A stretch of DNA of 64,000 bases from Isochrysis galbana (GCA_018136815.1 CM030938.1:780128-844127), one strand, 5' to 3'. Positions 10,561-21,866 are shown, counted from the first letter of the stretch. Notes: generated by a model from the sequence alone, not told the origin. Numbers and translations: made by a program.

Positions 10561-11029
10561 TAACGAGGGAGAGAGGTTGCGCTCCCGCTGAGTGAGAGTG
10601 AGAGTCAGGGAGAGGGAGTGGAGGAAGGTGTGGGAGTGTCTGTGTGCCGTCTGTGGTGGGCATGGTGGCTGCACAGCGCCGCGGGAGGGGGGGGGGGGGG
10701 AAGGGGGGGGCGCGGGGGCGGGGCGTTCGCGGGAGGGCCTCGCGCTCTCCCGCCAGGGGTTCCTGGCAACGTTCTCCCGCCTTCCAAAACCAAGCATTAT
10801 TGATTATTGACGAATTTGTGACAGGTACTGGTACCCAAGCCGGTAGGGGGCCTAATATCAGCCCCGGAGAGCCCCCAGGGCCCTCCCAGGAGCCCTACTG
10901 CCTCTAAATATAGCAATAATGTGTACCTAAGACGCATTGACCGTCCTCCAGGAGGACTAGGCATATAATACGAGGGTTAAACTCCGAGATTTCTTGTATA
11001 CTCCGCCCCTTTTACTGAGCAGTCTCGCG
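10561..11029 (+). promoter_or_regulatory. UTP25 upstream region with TATA-like element
   Basis: A GA-rich and G-rich stretch (10560-10730) is followed by AT-richer DNA. CATATAATAC lies at about 10961-10970, some 60 bp before the UTP25 ATG, and is the only TATA-like word near that start. Assignment as a core promoter is inference from position. Confidence 0.25.
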
Positions 11030-14000
11030 ATGGAGAAGCTGCGCGGCTACCTCAGCCTCCACTCCCCCTCTCCCTCCCCCTCTCTCTCTCCCTCGCAGCA
11101 CTCTTCTCGCTGCATCGGCGGCGCTGGCGTTGGGTCAGGGGCTGGCACCTCATCTCGTGGCCCAGCTGCGGCCAGCAGCGCCGCCGGGGGTGGTCGAGAG
11201 AGGCGGAAGCGGGCGCGAGAGGTGGAGACGAAGGGGGAGGGTGGGAGGGGGAGAGAGAGAGAGGGAGAGAGAGGGAGGGAGGGAGAGCGACCGCGAAGGA
11301 CTGTGGCGGGGGGACTTTCCGCAGTGGAGGAAAGTGAGAAGGAGCAGGCGGTACGAGACCAGAAGAGACTCGGCGAACCACAGCCGAAGCAGAAAGGGGA
11401 AGAGGGAGAGGACGAGGTAGAGAAGGGGCAAGAGGGGGACAGCGCGAGCGAAGAGGGGGATGGGGCGGAGGAGGGGACTGGCGAGGCGGATGACCGTGGC
11501 TCCGAGTGGGTTAGCTCCGACTATCGCCGCCAGTTCGAGACGGAGTGGGACGCCTCCTCGCTCGACCGCCGAATGGAAGGCCTCCAGACGGCAACATCGC
11601 ATCAGCGCTTCGGCAAACTCCGCGCGCTCGCCGAGGTCTCGCATGTGCCGGCCGATGGCGCACCCTTCCCTCCTCCCAAACTCTCTCGTGCGCCGGACGA
11701 GTCGTGGATGGGCGAATGCGGCGTGCTCCCGCCCCTCCGCAGTGCGCTGCTCAAGAGCGATGCGGGCGCAAAGCGGAGTTGTGGCTCAATGATCGGGCCG
11801 GCGGGCCGCACTGTGCTGCACATGCTCAGCTCGTACCGAGACCTCTACTTCCCATCTGCCGCACTACGCGAGTACGATGATGCGCCGCACGGCGGCGGCC
11901 TGATGCGTGCCCTCGCGCTCCACGCCTTGCAGCATGGCCTCACTGTCACGCGGCAGCGGTAAGTGTGAGCCCTCGCCCGCTTTGCACCGCCACGGCGTTG
12001 CCTAGATTCCCGACACATAACGCGATCCGTCTAGGGTGCACTGCGCCGACTTGAGGCCTCTCGGCTGCTTGGAGGCCACCCGCCCAACCCGTCACTGGCC
12101 TCCGCTAGGCTGCGCGCAGCCAAGAAGGGACAGGAGGCGGCGGACAGGGGCTTCACGCGGCCGACGGTGCTCGTGCTCTTCCCCTTCCGCTCACATGCGC
12201 TCGCCTTTGTCGAGGCCATAATCGAGATGCTTCCTGAAGCCATCGACCAGGTGACGACGGCACGCTGGGTGATGCCAAGCCTCGATCGCCATCGGTCACA
12301 GCTCAGGCAGCCATCTGCATACTCGTGAGGCTCAAGCGTAGACCCTCTATTCGAGCGCTGCAATCTAAGCCCCTGCTTCCGCCAATGTCTGTGCATGCAG
12401 GTGGAAAACAAGGCGCGCTTCATATCCGAGTTCAACGAGGCTGAAGGTGCACCACCCGTCGCTGCTGCCAAACCGGCCGACTACCGCGAACTCTTCAAAG
12501 GAAATACAGACGATTGCTTCCGCTGCGGAGTCCGTTTCGCGCGCAAGTCGGTGCGTGCAACTCCCTGTCCCCCTCCCCAAAGGGTCTACGTGCTCGCGGA
12601 TAACTTGTTCGGGAGCAGTGCGCTGTGGTGGGGAGACGTCGAGATGTCCTCCACTCGTGCCAGCACCTCAAATCGCTTCCGTGTGGCGCGCCGTCATTCC
12701 GGGCCGCGCCGCTTTTCAGATAAAACTATTCGCCCACTTCTACAAGGCCGATCTCGTGGTTGCCTCCCCGCTTGGGCTGCGCCTTGGTCTTGGGGCCGAG
12801 GGCGAGTCCAACGTGGATGCGGACTGGCTGTCAAGTATCGAGGTAAGTCCGCGTGTTCCGAGTCATGGGCCATTCGTCCGGCATCCCTCACCCATCGCGC
12901 GTCGTCACGCGACCCCAGGTATTCATGTTGCTTCACGCGGACGTGTTCCTCATGCAGAATCCCGATCACCTCGAGCGCGTGGTCAGCATGCTCAACAATG
13001 CTCCCAAGGAGACACGCGACACCGACTTTTCGCGCGTCCGGGGCTACCACCTCGATGGTCTGGGTGCACGCGTGCGCCAGACGGTCACGCTTGCACGCCA
13101 CGACGCGCCGCAGCTGCGCAGGTGCTTGAACTCTGATGCACGAGCGCTTCAGCGAGCGGGCCGGCACCCTTCTCACACTGCGCATAGTAGCCTCAACGAG
13201 CTCTTGCCGCTACGCCCTAGAACTCCTCCCCTCCTTGCCGTTCAGCCTCGGCCTCCGCCGCTGTCACAACTCGGCCGGCCGAATGATCGTCACCCCTCAA
13301 TACACCGGGGCAAGTCTCGCAGCAGTGCCTAGCGGCACAAAGCAGGTGTTTCTCCGCTTCGACGCCGACTCACCGGCCATGGCCGATGACGCTAGACTTG
13401 ATGCCTTCAAGGTGAGGCCAGGCTCCGCTCATGGCAGCACTTGACCCCTCGGTGCAGGAGCCCATCCCACTTATCGAAGCGCGTGGGCATGGTAGCATGG
13501 CGCGACCGTCATCCGGCGTCTTGCATGGTCACGCGCCCACATCGCCACCTGTCCGATTCACAACCCACGCACCTCCTCCTTAAACCCGTTGTCCATCACA
13601 GGAACGTCTCCTACCTGCCTTGCTCCGCGCCATGGGCGATCGATTTACGCCAGGCGGGCGGCGCCCACAGACACTTCTCTTCGTCCCTTCCTATTTCGAC
13701 TTCGTCCGCGTCCGCAATCTGCTGAAGGCCGAGGACGTTCCGTTTACTGCCATCTCGGAGTATACGGAGCCTCCGGACGTTGCGCGTGCTCGTGGCGCAC
13801 TAAGCAAGGGCGAAGTGGAAGGGCTCCTTCTATACACCGAGCGCGCCCACTTCTTCCACCGGCGCCTGCTCCGTGGAAGCGCGCGGCTCGCCTTATACGG
13901 GCTGCCGCAGTACGAGCACTTTTACCCTGAGCTGCTGCAAATGCTCGCAGGGTCATCGGCAGCGAATGGCGGCGGCGCCGGGAGCGGTGCTGCGACGGGC

Positions 14001-14117
14001 GAGTGCGTGGCACTGTTTTGCCGCTTTGATTGGCAGCCATTGCGGCGTCTAGTTGGGGATGAACGAGCTGCCTCGATGGTAAAAAGAACTGATGCCACAT
14101 CATTCCTCTTCCAGTGA
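11030..14117 (+). CDS. UTP25: U3 snoRNP/SSU processome protein UTP25 (DIEXF/DEF homologue)
   Basis: Nucleolar helicase-like protein of the small-subunit processome, needed for early 18S rRNA processing. Exons: 11030-11958, 12109-12250, 12401-12550, 12720-12842, 12919-13121, 13246-13411, 13602-14117. All introns have GT...AG ends and the phases agree, giving 742 residues (human 756). Visible family signatures in order: MLSSYRDLYFP, FTRPTVLVLFPFRSHAL, VENKARFISEFNE, ADYRELFKGNTDDCFRCGV, ADLVVASPLGLRLGLG, a degenerate helicase motif II region LLHADVFLMQNPDHL, DFSRVRGYHLDG, QTLLFVPSYFDFVRVRNLL, EYTEPPDVARARGAL, LLYTERAHFFHRR and LYGLPQYEHFYPE. The N-terminal ~150 residues are Ser/Pro then Glu/Lys/Arg-rich, as in relatives. 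For intron 1 the acceptor at 12107-12108 was chosen because the nearer AG at 12034 breaks the frame. The ATG at 11030 is the first in frame; function is by homology. Confidence 0.95.
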
Positions 14118-14700
14118 GGGCGCCCATGGACCCAAGAGGCCTCCCCACCGACTGCCACCAGTTGCTTGCGGCTCACCCATCATGCCTGCATGCACCCTTT
14201 GGCGTGCCGTACGGTCCGAGCTAAGTGTACGATCATGTCGATGCCTGTCCTACTACGCTTTCCTCTTCATGTGAGGACGCCCCGTGGACATATGAAGCTC
14301 AACGCCAGCGGCCCATCGTCTCTCCGGTGGTGGATGATAACTATCGTTTGGGACTCGCTCGTGCTAGCATGGTGGCATCTGCGTGGGTGTGCGCCATGCG
14401 GCTGCGTAGCTAGACGGAGACCTCTGGTTATCGAAGCCCATTCTTCGCTGGCTCGTTTTCGTTCAACTAGACAATTCTACCAAAACCGGCCGTCATTTGC
14501 CGTTGTAGTCGAGTGCTTATAGTGTGAAATTGAATTTGTGAGAAGCTGCGAAGTGGGAATGACAATGCGGCCGGCCCAGCACTGTGTGCCGCCTGTGGCC
14601 GCCGACAACTTACGCACGATACGTATGGCGCCCCCGATCGATGTACTCATCCGTTTTGCCGTTGTGTCCGGCCTTCTGTGCGGCGTTGGTCCAGGTCGCT
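14118..14700. other. Spacer downstream of UTP25; no gene recognised
   Basis: Short open frames only. No domain, RNA gene or known repeat is recognised between the UTP25 stop and the palindrome-ended repeat at 14.7-14.96 kb. Confidence 0.4.
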
Positions 14701-14960
14701 GAGAGGGCGGTCCGTTAGGCTGGTCTCCAATTGCGGGACTTTGTATGACAGCTTGGATCTTCAGATGTTTTTTTTCGGTGTGTCGCTCAGGGTGCGGTGC
14801 GAGCAGCGGCTCGCGGGCTCCTGGGCGGGCGTGGCCCTGAGTGGAGGGCGGTCCGACTGCGCGGCGCCTGCTGTGATCTGGTCGGCCGGCGCGGCAGGGT
14901 GGCGGGCGGGAGGAGGGCGGAGCGTGGCGCGCTCCATGACCCTATCGTTTAACGATAGCT
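14700..14960. repeat. Palindrome-ended dispersed repeat, copy 2
   Basis: A GC-rich block resembling 5.89-6.16 kb that ends GCGCGCTCCATGACC followed by CTATCGTTTAACGATAG at 14942-14958. Compared with copy 1, the palindrome has changed on both arms so that pairing is kept. Confidence 0.6.
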
Positions 14961-15436
14961 GAGGGGCTACCCTGACTTCCGCCCACATGCAAGCACTGCT
15001 GGTCTTCATGGTGTGGCCGCACCATGAAGACAACGCAAAAGCAAGACCCGAAATCGCATGATCTAAGGTGATGCGAATGCGTCACAACTGGGTCTAGAAT
15101 GCGATGGGTGGCGGGCGCATGTACATGTACCGAGCTCCAATATTCGCACTGAATGCAGTGGCAGGGGAGGTATGTAAGCGTCAGATTTTATTACTACTAT
15201 TACATTCTTTCCCACACCATATAAGGGACAAGGCCCTCCCGCTTGCACACAACACACAACCGTCACACGCACGGGGGGTCAGCGCGCTCCAATGCATTGC
15301 ATGAGGATAGCTTGCGACCGAAAAGTGAGAATTGGGAAATCGAAAAAAGTCGCGTAGAAGTAGGGGCGGGTGCGCCGGTGCTCGGCTGCTGGCATACTAA
15401 AAAGCTAGGCATATGAGAGTATTGCATTACTTGAAT
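14961..15436. other. Convergent spacer; no gene recognised
   Basis: Spacer between UTP25 (+) and the minus-strand membrane protein gene. It holds an imperfect inverted word (CTTCATGGTGTGG/CCGCACCATGAAG at about 15003-15030). No coding potential of note. Confidence 0.4.
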
Positions 15437-17347
15437 TCAGCCCGTAGACTCCGATTCGTGCGATGGCGATAGCAAGGCCAGTGCGACGGCTTCAATTTCA
15501 GCTCGGTCATTGGGTAGAGGCGTCGCGTTGTGCACACACCGTTGTACGCTCGCGCACGTCAAAATCGGCGACGACGGGGCCGAATCTGCGCCGAGCAAAA
15601 CGGTCTCACCAGCAGGGGCCACGAGGCTAGCCTCCGATGTCACTGAGGGGACCGATATTTTGCGTTGCTTGCTTGTTGGCGCAGAAGGGGTCAAGCTACT
15701 GGCCGCCTCCGGCGCAAACGTCGGAGGTCTCTGAGCCTCAGCGGGTGCGGGCAGTGTCGATCCGGCGTCGAGCGCTGATGTGCGCGAACCTCCCTCCCTA
15801 CTCTCCGCATCCGCGGCGGCGACCAAATCGAGGCCGGTACCTACCGCCTCTTGAGCTGCGGGGACAAGTGGGGCCACCGTTGGAGTCGGAGACATCCGTG
15901 TGCTCGATGCCCTCGAGGATGCGATCAGTCGTCCGAGCGCAGCAGCCCTCCACGCCAGGTCGTATGCTTCCTCGCCCTCGGTAGGCATCGCGGCTCTTAG
16001 AATGTGCGATGCGCCACCGCCTTGACCTGCCTCGGAGACGGCATACCCCAAACAAGCGAATGGTAGGTCACGACCGGAGTGCGTATCATCGGTTGCCCGC
16101 GCAGCGTCGCCGTCCGGTAGCACGACAGAGGCCGTGCATTGTGACGTCGAATTCCCTGCCGCTAGACTGCCGCCATCGCGATCCGTGACGGTCCCTATTA
16201 CGCCGGAAGCGGCGGCGCTCGTCGCTGTCGCACCTGTAGCACTACATGCGATCGTGGAGCTGATCGAATTTGTCGATCCTGGAGCACCGGCTGCCGTGCC
16301 GTCCCTGAGCGCAGTAAGGACATTGAGCATCATTTCCCTCCCCTGAGGCTGCTCCATCGCCTCGGCGGCCATGAAGAGCCAGCGTAAGTTCGCGTTGGAC
16401 GCGGATCGGACGCTTGTCAAGGGCGGGGCGGGCACCCCAAGCATCGGGGCGGCAGCTGTGTCGGCGGCGGCTGTCAATGGGGTATCGGATCCGCGAAGCA
16501 TGATATTGCACGGCGGGCCGGGTAGCGGCACGGGAGCGGACGAGGAGAACGAGGCGGCGGGGGTGGAGGCTTGCGCGACGAGGGGGCGTAGGGAAGGGCC
16601 GTTCGGAGAATCCGAGGCCAGCCGCGGCAGGTCGCGCTTAAGGACGGCTGAACTACTCCCTCCACGGTTCGCACTCGGTAATGCCTCTGCTAGGCGGGCT
16701 TCCCGCACGCCCGAGACGCCGCCTCTACTTGATCGAGCTGGATCGTTCTCGCCGTGCTCAAGAGACTGCGCCGTCTCCGCATCGGCGCGGCCAGCAACTC
16801 CTTGCCGAGACGTTGGGACGACCGGGCTGACGGGAAGAGGTGGCGGTTGGTCGGGGAGCGCCGCGGAGGCCACAACCACATCCATGGTTTGGCCATTGCC
16901 CTCGGCAAGCGCCCGTCGACGGGCGCCACCAATCACGCCAGACACAATGAGCTCGTGAGTGCGCTCTCGATGACCGCCTCCACCAACGCGCCCCTCGGCG
17001 GCACCCACACCGGCGGGGGCGGCCTCCCCGTCGCCATCACCTCCCCACAGCCCACCTGGCACCCCACCCGTTGGCGTGGCGGCTGCGACCTCATCCAGGT
17101 CAGGCCAGATGAGCAACGCAATCGCCACGACGGGTGCAGCTGCCGCCTCTGCAATGCTTCGCAGGAGCGCTCGCACGAGGAGAAAGGGGTATGCAGCGAT
17201 GGCGGGGCCCAACTGCGAGGCGAGCTGCCACGCCGCGGTTGTGTCGATGGCCGGATGCGGAGATGAGATCTGGACGATAAGAAAAAAGAGCACGCCCACA
17301 GTACCGAGCAAGCCCGTGAAGAAGAGGACATAGGGAAGCCACGGCAT
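15437..17347 (-). CDS. Predicted membrane-anchored protein, function unknown
   Basis: A 636-codon open frame beginning at ATG 17347. Residues about 5-28 form a clear hydrophobic segment (YVLFFTGLLGTVGVLFFLIV), suiting a signal anchor or first transmembrane helix. A second hydrophobic region around residues 50-83 (AIAAYPFLLVRALL, then PVVAIALLIW) could span the membrane once or twice. The remaining ~550 residues are Ala/Ser/Gly/Pro/Thr-rich and look disordered, with no catalytic motif I recognise. The absence of stops over 1.9 kb, together with a clean ATG and N-terminal helix, supports a real gene. It lies about 330 bp downstream of, and in the same orientation as, the large gene at 17676-21866. 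Introns are possible but not required. Confidence 0.55.
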   Translation of the reverse strand: MPWLPYVLFFTGLLGTVGVLFFLIVQISSPHPAIDTTAAWQLASQLGPAIAAYPFLLVRALLRSIAEAAAAPVVAIALLIWPDLDEVAAATPTGGVPGGLWGGDGDGEAAPAGVGAAEGRVGGGGHRERTHELIVSGVIGGARRRALAEGNGQTMDVVVASAALPDQPPPLPVSPVVPTSRQGVAGRADAETAQSLEHGENDPARSSRGGVSGVREARLAEALPSANRGGSSSAVLKRDLPRLASDSPNGPSLRPLVAQASTPAASFSSSAPVPLPGPPCNIMLRGSDTPLTAAADTAAAPMLGVPAPPLTSVRSASNANLRWLFMAAEAMEQPQGREMMLNVLTALRDGTAAGAPGSTNSISSTIACSATGATATSAAASGVIGTVTDRDGGSLAAGNSTSQCTASVVLPDGDAARATDDTHSGRDLPFACLGYAVSEAGQGGGASHILRAAMPTEGEEAYDLAWRAAALGRLIASSRASSTRMSPTPTVAPLVPAAQEAVGTGLDLVAAADAESREGGSRTSALDAGSTLPAPAEAQRPPTFAPEAASSLTPSAPTSKQRKISVPSVTSEASLVAPAGETVLLGADSAPSSPILTCASVQRCVHNATPLPNDRAEIEAVALALLSPSHESESTG

Positions 17348-17675
17348 CTCGGGAGTGGGCGGCGTGAACGGTGGGGGCTGTCGTGGCTGTGATGAGGGTG
17401 GGGAAGAAGCAGGGACAGTTGTGGGTCAGTGGCTTCAATGCGGGTGCGCCCGGTGCCCCAGGTGCTTTGAGTCGACGATGGACAAGGCCGCGAGGCGTTT
17501 AACGGGGGGATGTCTGAGAAGCGCTATCGCCCCCACCAACTAGCCCAATCCATCTGACATGGTTCGCCGAGTGTGGTGCACGTGTGCGACATGCTGGTCC
17601 GCACACTGCGAGTAACTGGCAAGACCAAGGAGTACTGGTGCGATTGGAAGGGGCTCAGAGGCGGAGGGAGAGGGG
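17348..17675. other. Short spacer between two minus-strand genes
   Basis: About 330 bp with no recognisable feature. It would hold the promoter of the 15437-17347 gene and the 3' end of the larger gene upstream. Confidence 0.4.
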
Positions 17676-20600
17676 TTATCCATGGGCCACGCGCACCTGA
17701 TGGGCATTCGAGGTGAGTGCGCCGCTTAGGTTATAGCTGACGAGCGCTGCTCCCTCGTACAAGAGCAGAAGCAGTGGAGCTCCCTCATCCCGGATTTGTT
17801 TGGTGTGATCCGACACCAGCTCGTCGCACTCGGACGCATCGTCATCATCGGCTTGGGCCGCCACTGTTTTTAGTATGCGCGCAGCCGAGGGCTGGGGAAT
17901 GAGCATCATGGCTATCGGCTCCGCGCGACTCAGTCCCTCGAGCCGAGGCAGCGTGGCCGTCTCAAGTGTCCATGCATCTGCACCCTCGTCGGAGTCAGTC
18001 GCGTGGACGCTTGGGGCGGCTGGGCCAGGAGAGCCTGTAGCGCCGCTACCAAGGTGGTCAACAAGGGCCTCCTGGGCATCATAGCCGCCCGGAGCGGAGC
18101 GGGCCGGATCGGGGGCAAGTGGCGGCTCAGCTCGGCGCGGGCGCCACATCTTGGACCAAATGGCTCCGCGCCGTGTTTTGGCGCGCGGCTGCGGTATGTC
18201 CGTCGATAGATCGCTGCGTGCCGGTGAAGGGCCGAAGGGAAAGTACCAACGGGTGCGTGAGTGTTGCGGCGTCGGCGGCGGGGGCCGCGTGGGCTCAGGC
18301 GCTGGCGAGCGCGTCGGCGGAAAGTAGGAGGGGGGGAAGACGGCTGCGTTCGAAAACCACCATAACGGTGTGGGTAGTGTATGCGCCGTATTGGGGCCTT
18401 GATGCGCTGGCGCGGCGCGTACGCCCACCCAACGAATGGCGCGCTGCACACTCTGCACGAGCGCTCGCAACCGCGTGCGCTCACGAGGGGGGAGCTCGGA
18501 TTGCGAGGTGGGAGCAGCTTGCCGCGCCGCACCAGCAAGTGCCGGAGAGGCCCAGGGCGACGTCCACCGCGCAGCGCACCAGATGGGGTCGAGGAGGCAC
18601 TCGAGGAGCGACTGGCCGGCCCTCACCGAGGGTCCGGCGCCCGAAGGCGTGCCGCCGCCGGCTGCATGTGTGGTCGGCGCCCGACGACTGCGTGCCGTGC
18701 CTCGACGAAGATGCGCCTTGAGCTGCCGTAGGTTGAATGCAAAGTGGCGAGACGTGTCCGATGTTTCGTCATTGCCACTGCGCGAGCTCCGCTCGTCTAC
18801 CGCCACGCGGGCTGCCGTTGCGGTAGCGGCCGAGCCTGGGCCGGTGTGCACATGGCCAGTCGTCCCCGGCTTTGTGACGCCTCGGGAGCCCTCGTCGGTG
18901 CCGCCGCCGAAAATTCGCGACGCGCCGCTCGCGCCCAAGGCCGTCGTATGATGAGGGTACCCCTTGGCCACGGCCGCCGTCTGGGTTCCTGCTGATCTCC
19001 GTGGCGGCGTGCTTGCTGGGCGCGACAGGGGACCCTTCTCTGCAGCTGCCGCGTTCATACTGAGCAGTAGCAGTCCGCGCGGAGGGAGTAGGAGCGCGAG
19101 GCGTGGTAGCAGGTCGGCGCCGCCGCCGTGGGCCAGTAGACGGAAGGGAGCGGCGGCGGCGCCGACGCCGTCTATTTCGAGCTCGAGCATGCCCATGTGA
19201 CTTAACGTCGCGACGGTGCGACCGTAGCCTACGGCGACGTGCGAGGCATCCATCGAGGAGGCGAAAATCGGTTGCAGCCGGTTGACAGGTGTGGTTGCTA
19301 GAGGCGGCACGTAGGTGGACGAGGGATACGACGGCGGTGGATGTGCAGTGCGGAATGCCGCGTTGTCTGATCGGGGTGGCGTAAGTGGTTCCACGGTTGG
19401 GTCGCCATTAGCCGGCATGCGCTCGCCGTGGTGCGCCCGCCACGTGCCGTGCGTCGGGACGTCGCGGTGACCGCTGGCCGCAGCACCAGAGGGCGAGCAA
19501 GCAGCGTCTGCTGGGCAATCGGCCACGTGGACAGCCGGACCCGGCGTCGAGGTCGCCGTCCCAGCGGGCGAGGCGTGCGAGCCAGGAGGCGTGGGCGTGG
19601 AGCCAGCAGCAAAGTGCGTGCCACCGACCTCTCCACCGGCCGGAGAGACGGCGCGCGAGCTGGTGCTCGCGCGCACCACCCAGCCACCATCCGCAGCAGC
19701 GCAACGGCGCGGCGTGAGCTGCCAGCGCAGTCGGCCGCACCGTGCAAGCGCGTGGGTGCTCACGCTCTTGCCGCCAATGGGAGAGAGGAGGCGGAGGCTG
19801 AAGCTGGCCTGGTCGCCGACGGCCGGTGCCGAGGTCGCTCCACCGCTGCGGTGACGCAAGGGGCCGAGCCATGCGCCGCTGGGCTCGCTGTTCGTCTCGC
19901 CCGTGTCTGGTGGGAGCGGGCCCACCTGACCAAGCAGCACGCTCGCTTGCATCCTCCCCGGCGCCACCGGCGGCGAACTCGCGGACATTGGCGCAACGCG
20001 TGGTGCCCAGCCGGTGAGCGCAGCACGTAGAGCTGCTATCACCCGCCGCCTGCCGCGGGCCGCGCGCAGCTCAGCCGGCGGCGCTGACTGGGCAGGCAGC
20101 GCAACGGCGAGGAGCACCGTCTCGATGCTGCCCTCCTCCGAGGCGCGCACGCGCGGACCTGGCGGCTCGGCGACCCACCGACCGACGAGCCGGCGCGCCA
20201 TGCCGCACACAGCGACGGGTGGCGGGCGCCGAGTAGCGTTTCGTCGCACGGGCGTCGTGTCGCACGTCCGCACATTGGCCGGGTAAGCGGCCGGCCAGCT
20301 CGCCAACTGCGATGGACGAAGGCGTAGCGAGCGGCAAAGCGCACGAAACGCATGCACATCGTTCGCGCGCGCGTAGAGCAGGCACTCCTGGTGCTTCCGG
20401 CCGCGTGCCACCGCCTCTGAGCTCCGTGCAGCGCGCCACGGCGAGCCAGAGCCATGCGGTGCGGCCGTGGTGAAGGCGGCGAGCGCCGTGACCACCGAGC
20501 CGCCAGGCAGCGTGACGTCTTCAAAGGGCGGCGGGCGCCGCTCCACGCACCCGTCCGCGCACGGCGCGTCGGCCTTGGCGAGACGGAGGGGGAAGCGCAG

Positions 20601-21866
20601 GCGCAAGAGAATCGGTGATCGCAGGCGCAGGCCGGCGGTTGCGGGCGCGCCGATGGCGCAGGGAGCCGCGTGCATACTGAAGAGCCGAATGCGCCACTCT
20701 TCGCCCTCGCCTTTGGCCACACGGTACGAGACTGCGAGCAGCGCGTCGCCACCCGAGAAGGCGATATCCTGCGCGCAAGTGGTGGGATGGAACGGGACAT
20801 CCGGCAGTGCAAGCCCGGTTGGCACGGTGCGCTCCGTCGGCAACCTGTCGGCACCATGGCCCCCCTCACCCCGCGAACCGCAACGACCTTCTCTCCATCC
20901 TCCATCCCTCTCCCCTGATCGTGCACCCCCCCCCTCCCCTTGTTGCCCGCTCACCTGCGCTGGCCCGGGCAGCTCAGAGCGCCAAAGCCTCTTCCACGGA
21001 GCCGTACGCTGCGCGCTCGGCGCGTCAAGAGCACGACGCACCATCGTGCCCAGCATGGCCGCCACCATTCCTTCGCCTTTCGCTGCTCGATCGTCGACGT
21101 CTCGTTCTCCGTCGTCATGAGCCGCATCGCGCCCGCTCTCGCCCGCTCTCGCGCTCCCTCGCGCTCTCCTCTGCTCCCGTGAGCCCCGCCCCTCCCCCTT
21201 CCCGATGCCGCTCCTCATCTTGCTCCTTGCAAGCGCCGCAGCAAGCACCTCCTCCGCCGCACTGCGCTGGCCGGCCGGTGAGAGGAAGGCCTCTGCAGGG
21301 GTCGCCCAGACTTCCACCACGCCGACCCACGCCTCGCCGGCGCCCTCGCCCCTCCTCTCCCGCCGCGCTCCCTCCCCCGGGCCCGCCCTCCCTCTCTCGC
21401 CACCTCTCCCACTATTCTCCTCTCCTCTCTCGCAACTCCTCTCTCCGCCGCGCTCTCCCCTCCCCTCGCTGTCCCCCTCGCCGTCGCCGCCGCCTCGCGT
21501 CTCCTCCCCTCCGCCCTCGCTCCTTCTCACCCTTCGCTGCAGCACCGTGAGGACGACAGCGTCGGTCGGGCCGCACCTGGGCGCCACGCACAGCCCAAGC
21601 TCCACCGTAGAGCCCCGTCCTAGCCGAGGGGAGCCCTCACAGCCTGAGGGAGAGGCGGCAGAGCCCAGTTTCCCCTCGGAAGAAGCGCCCGCCCACCTCT
21701 CGAGGAGCACTCGGGAGAGGAGCGGAAGGCGTGCGCCAGTGCGCGAGGGCTCGGGTGGTAGCCCTGAGTAGCCTACCACACGCGCAGACGTCTCGGAGAG
21801 CAGCAGCACCGGAAGCAGCGCTAGAGCAGAGAGGAGAGGCACGCCCACCAGCAGACGCCACGACAT
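17676..21866 (-). CDS. Large predicted signal-anchored protein, function unknown
   Basis: An open frame of 1396 codons from ATG 21866 to the stop at 17676. The frame continues 60 codons upstream through Gly/Glu/Arg low complexity, but the methionine at 21866 directly precedes a hydrophobic segment (WRLLVGVPLLSALALLPVLL), so I take it as the start and the segment as a signal anchor or signal peptide. The body mixes Gly/Ser/Arg-rich disorder with islands of ordinary composition: CAQDIAFSGGDALLAVSYRV, IRLFSMHAAPCAIG, HVAVGYGRTVATLSHMGMLE and a C-terminal APLLLLLYEGAALVSYNLSG. The alternating small-hydrophobic strands recall beta-propeller blades, but I see no WD or Kelch signature and do not assign a fold. 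Single exon as read; small frame-preserving introns cannot be excluded. Confidence 0.55.
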   Translation of the reverse strand: MSWRLLVGVPLLSALALLPVLLLSETSARVVGYSGLPPEPSRTGARLPLLSRVLLERWAGASSEGKLGSAASPSGCEGSPRLGRGSTVELGLCVAPRCGPTDAVVLTVLQRRVRRSEGGGEETRGGGDGEGDSEGRGERGGERSCERGEENSGRGGERGRAGPGEGARRERRGEGAGEAWVGVVEVWATPAEAFLSPAGQRSAAEEVLAAALARSKMRSGIGKGEGRGSREQRRARGSARAGESGRDAAHDDGERDVDDRAAKGEGMVAAMLGTMVRRALDAPSAQRTAPWKRLWRSELPGPAQVSGQQGEGGGARSGERDGGWREGRCGSRGEGGHGADRLPTERTVPTGLALPDVPFHPTTCAQDIAFSGGDALLAVSYRVAKGEGEEWRIRLFSMHAAPCAIGAPATAGLRLRSPILLRLRFPLRLAKADAPCADGCVERRPPPFEDVTLPGGSVVTALAAFTTAAPHGSGSPWRAARSSEAVARGRKHQECLLYARANDVHAFRALCRSLRLRPSQLASWPAAYPANVRTCDTTPVRRNATRRPPPVAVCGMARRLVGRWVAEPPGPRVRASEEGSIETVLLAVALPAQSAPPAELRAARGRRRVIAALRAALTGWAPRVAPMSASSPPVAPGRMQASVLLGQVGPLPPDTGETNSEPSGAWLGPLRHRSGGATSAPAVGDQASFSLRLLSPIGGKSVSTHALARCGRLRWQLTPRRCAAADGGWVVRASTSSRAVSPAGGEVGGTHFAAGSTPTPPGSHASPAGTATSTPGPAVHVADCPADAACSPSGAAASGHRDVPTHGTWRAHHGERMPANGDPTVEPLTPPRSDNAAFRTAHPPPSYPSSTYVPPLATTPVNRLQPIFASSMDASHVAVGYGRTVATLSHMGMLELEIDGVGAAAAPFRLLAHGGGADLLPRLALLLPPRGLLLLSMNAAAAEKGPLSRPASTPPRRSAGTQTAAVAKGYPHHTTALGASGASRIFGGGTDEGSRGVTKPGTTGHVHTGPGSAATATAARVAVDERSSRSGNDETSDTSRHFAFNLRQLKAHLRRGTARSRRAPTTHAAGGGTPSGAGPSVRAGQSLLECLLDPIWCAARWTSPWASPALAGAARQAAPTSQSELPPRERTRLRALVQSVQRAIRWVGVRAAPAHQGPNTAHTLPTPLWWFSNAAVFPPSYFPPTRSPAPEPTRPPPPTPQHSRTRWYFPFGPSPARSDLSTDIPQPRAKTRRGAIWSKMWRPRRAEPPLAPDPARSAPGGYDAQEALVDHLGSGATGSPGPAAPSVHATDSDEGADAWTLETATLPRLEGLSRAEPIAMMLIPQPSAARILKTVAAQADDDDASECDELVSDHTKQIRDEGAPLLLLLYEGAALVSYNLSGALTSNAHQVRVAHG

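Noticed and set aside
12035-12221. Exon starting after the AG at 12034 in UTP25
   Set aside because: That acceptor shifts the frame relative to exon 1; the AG at 12107-12108 keeps phase and gives LRAAKKGQEAADRGFTRP.
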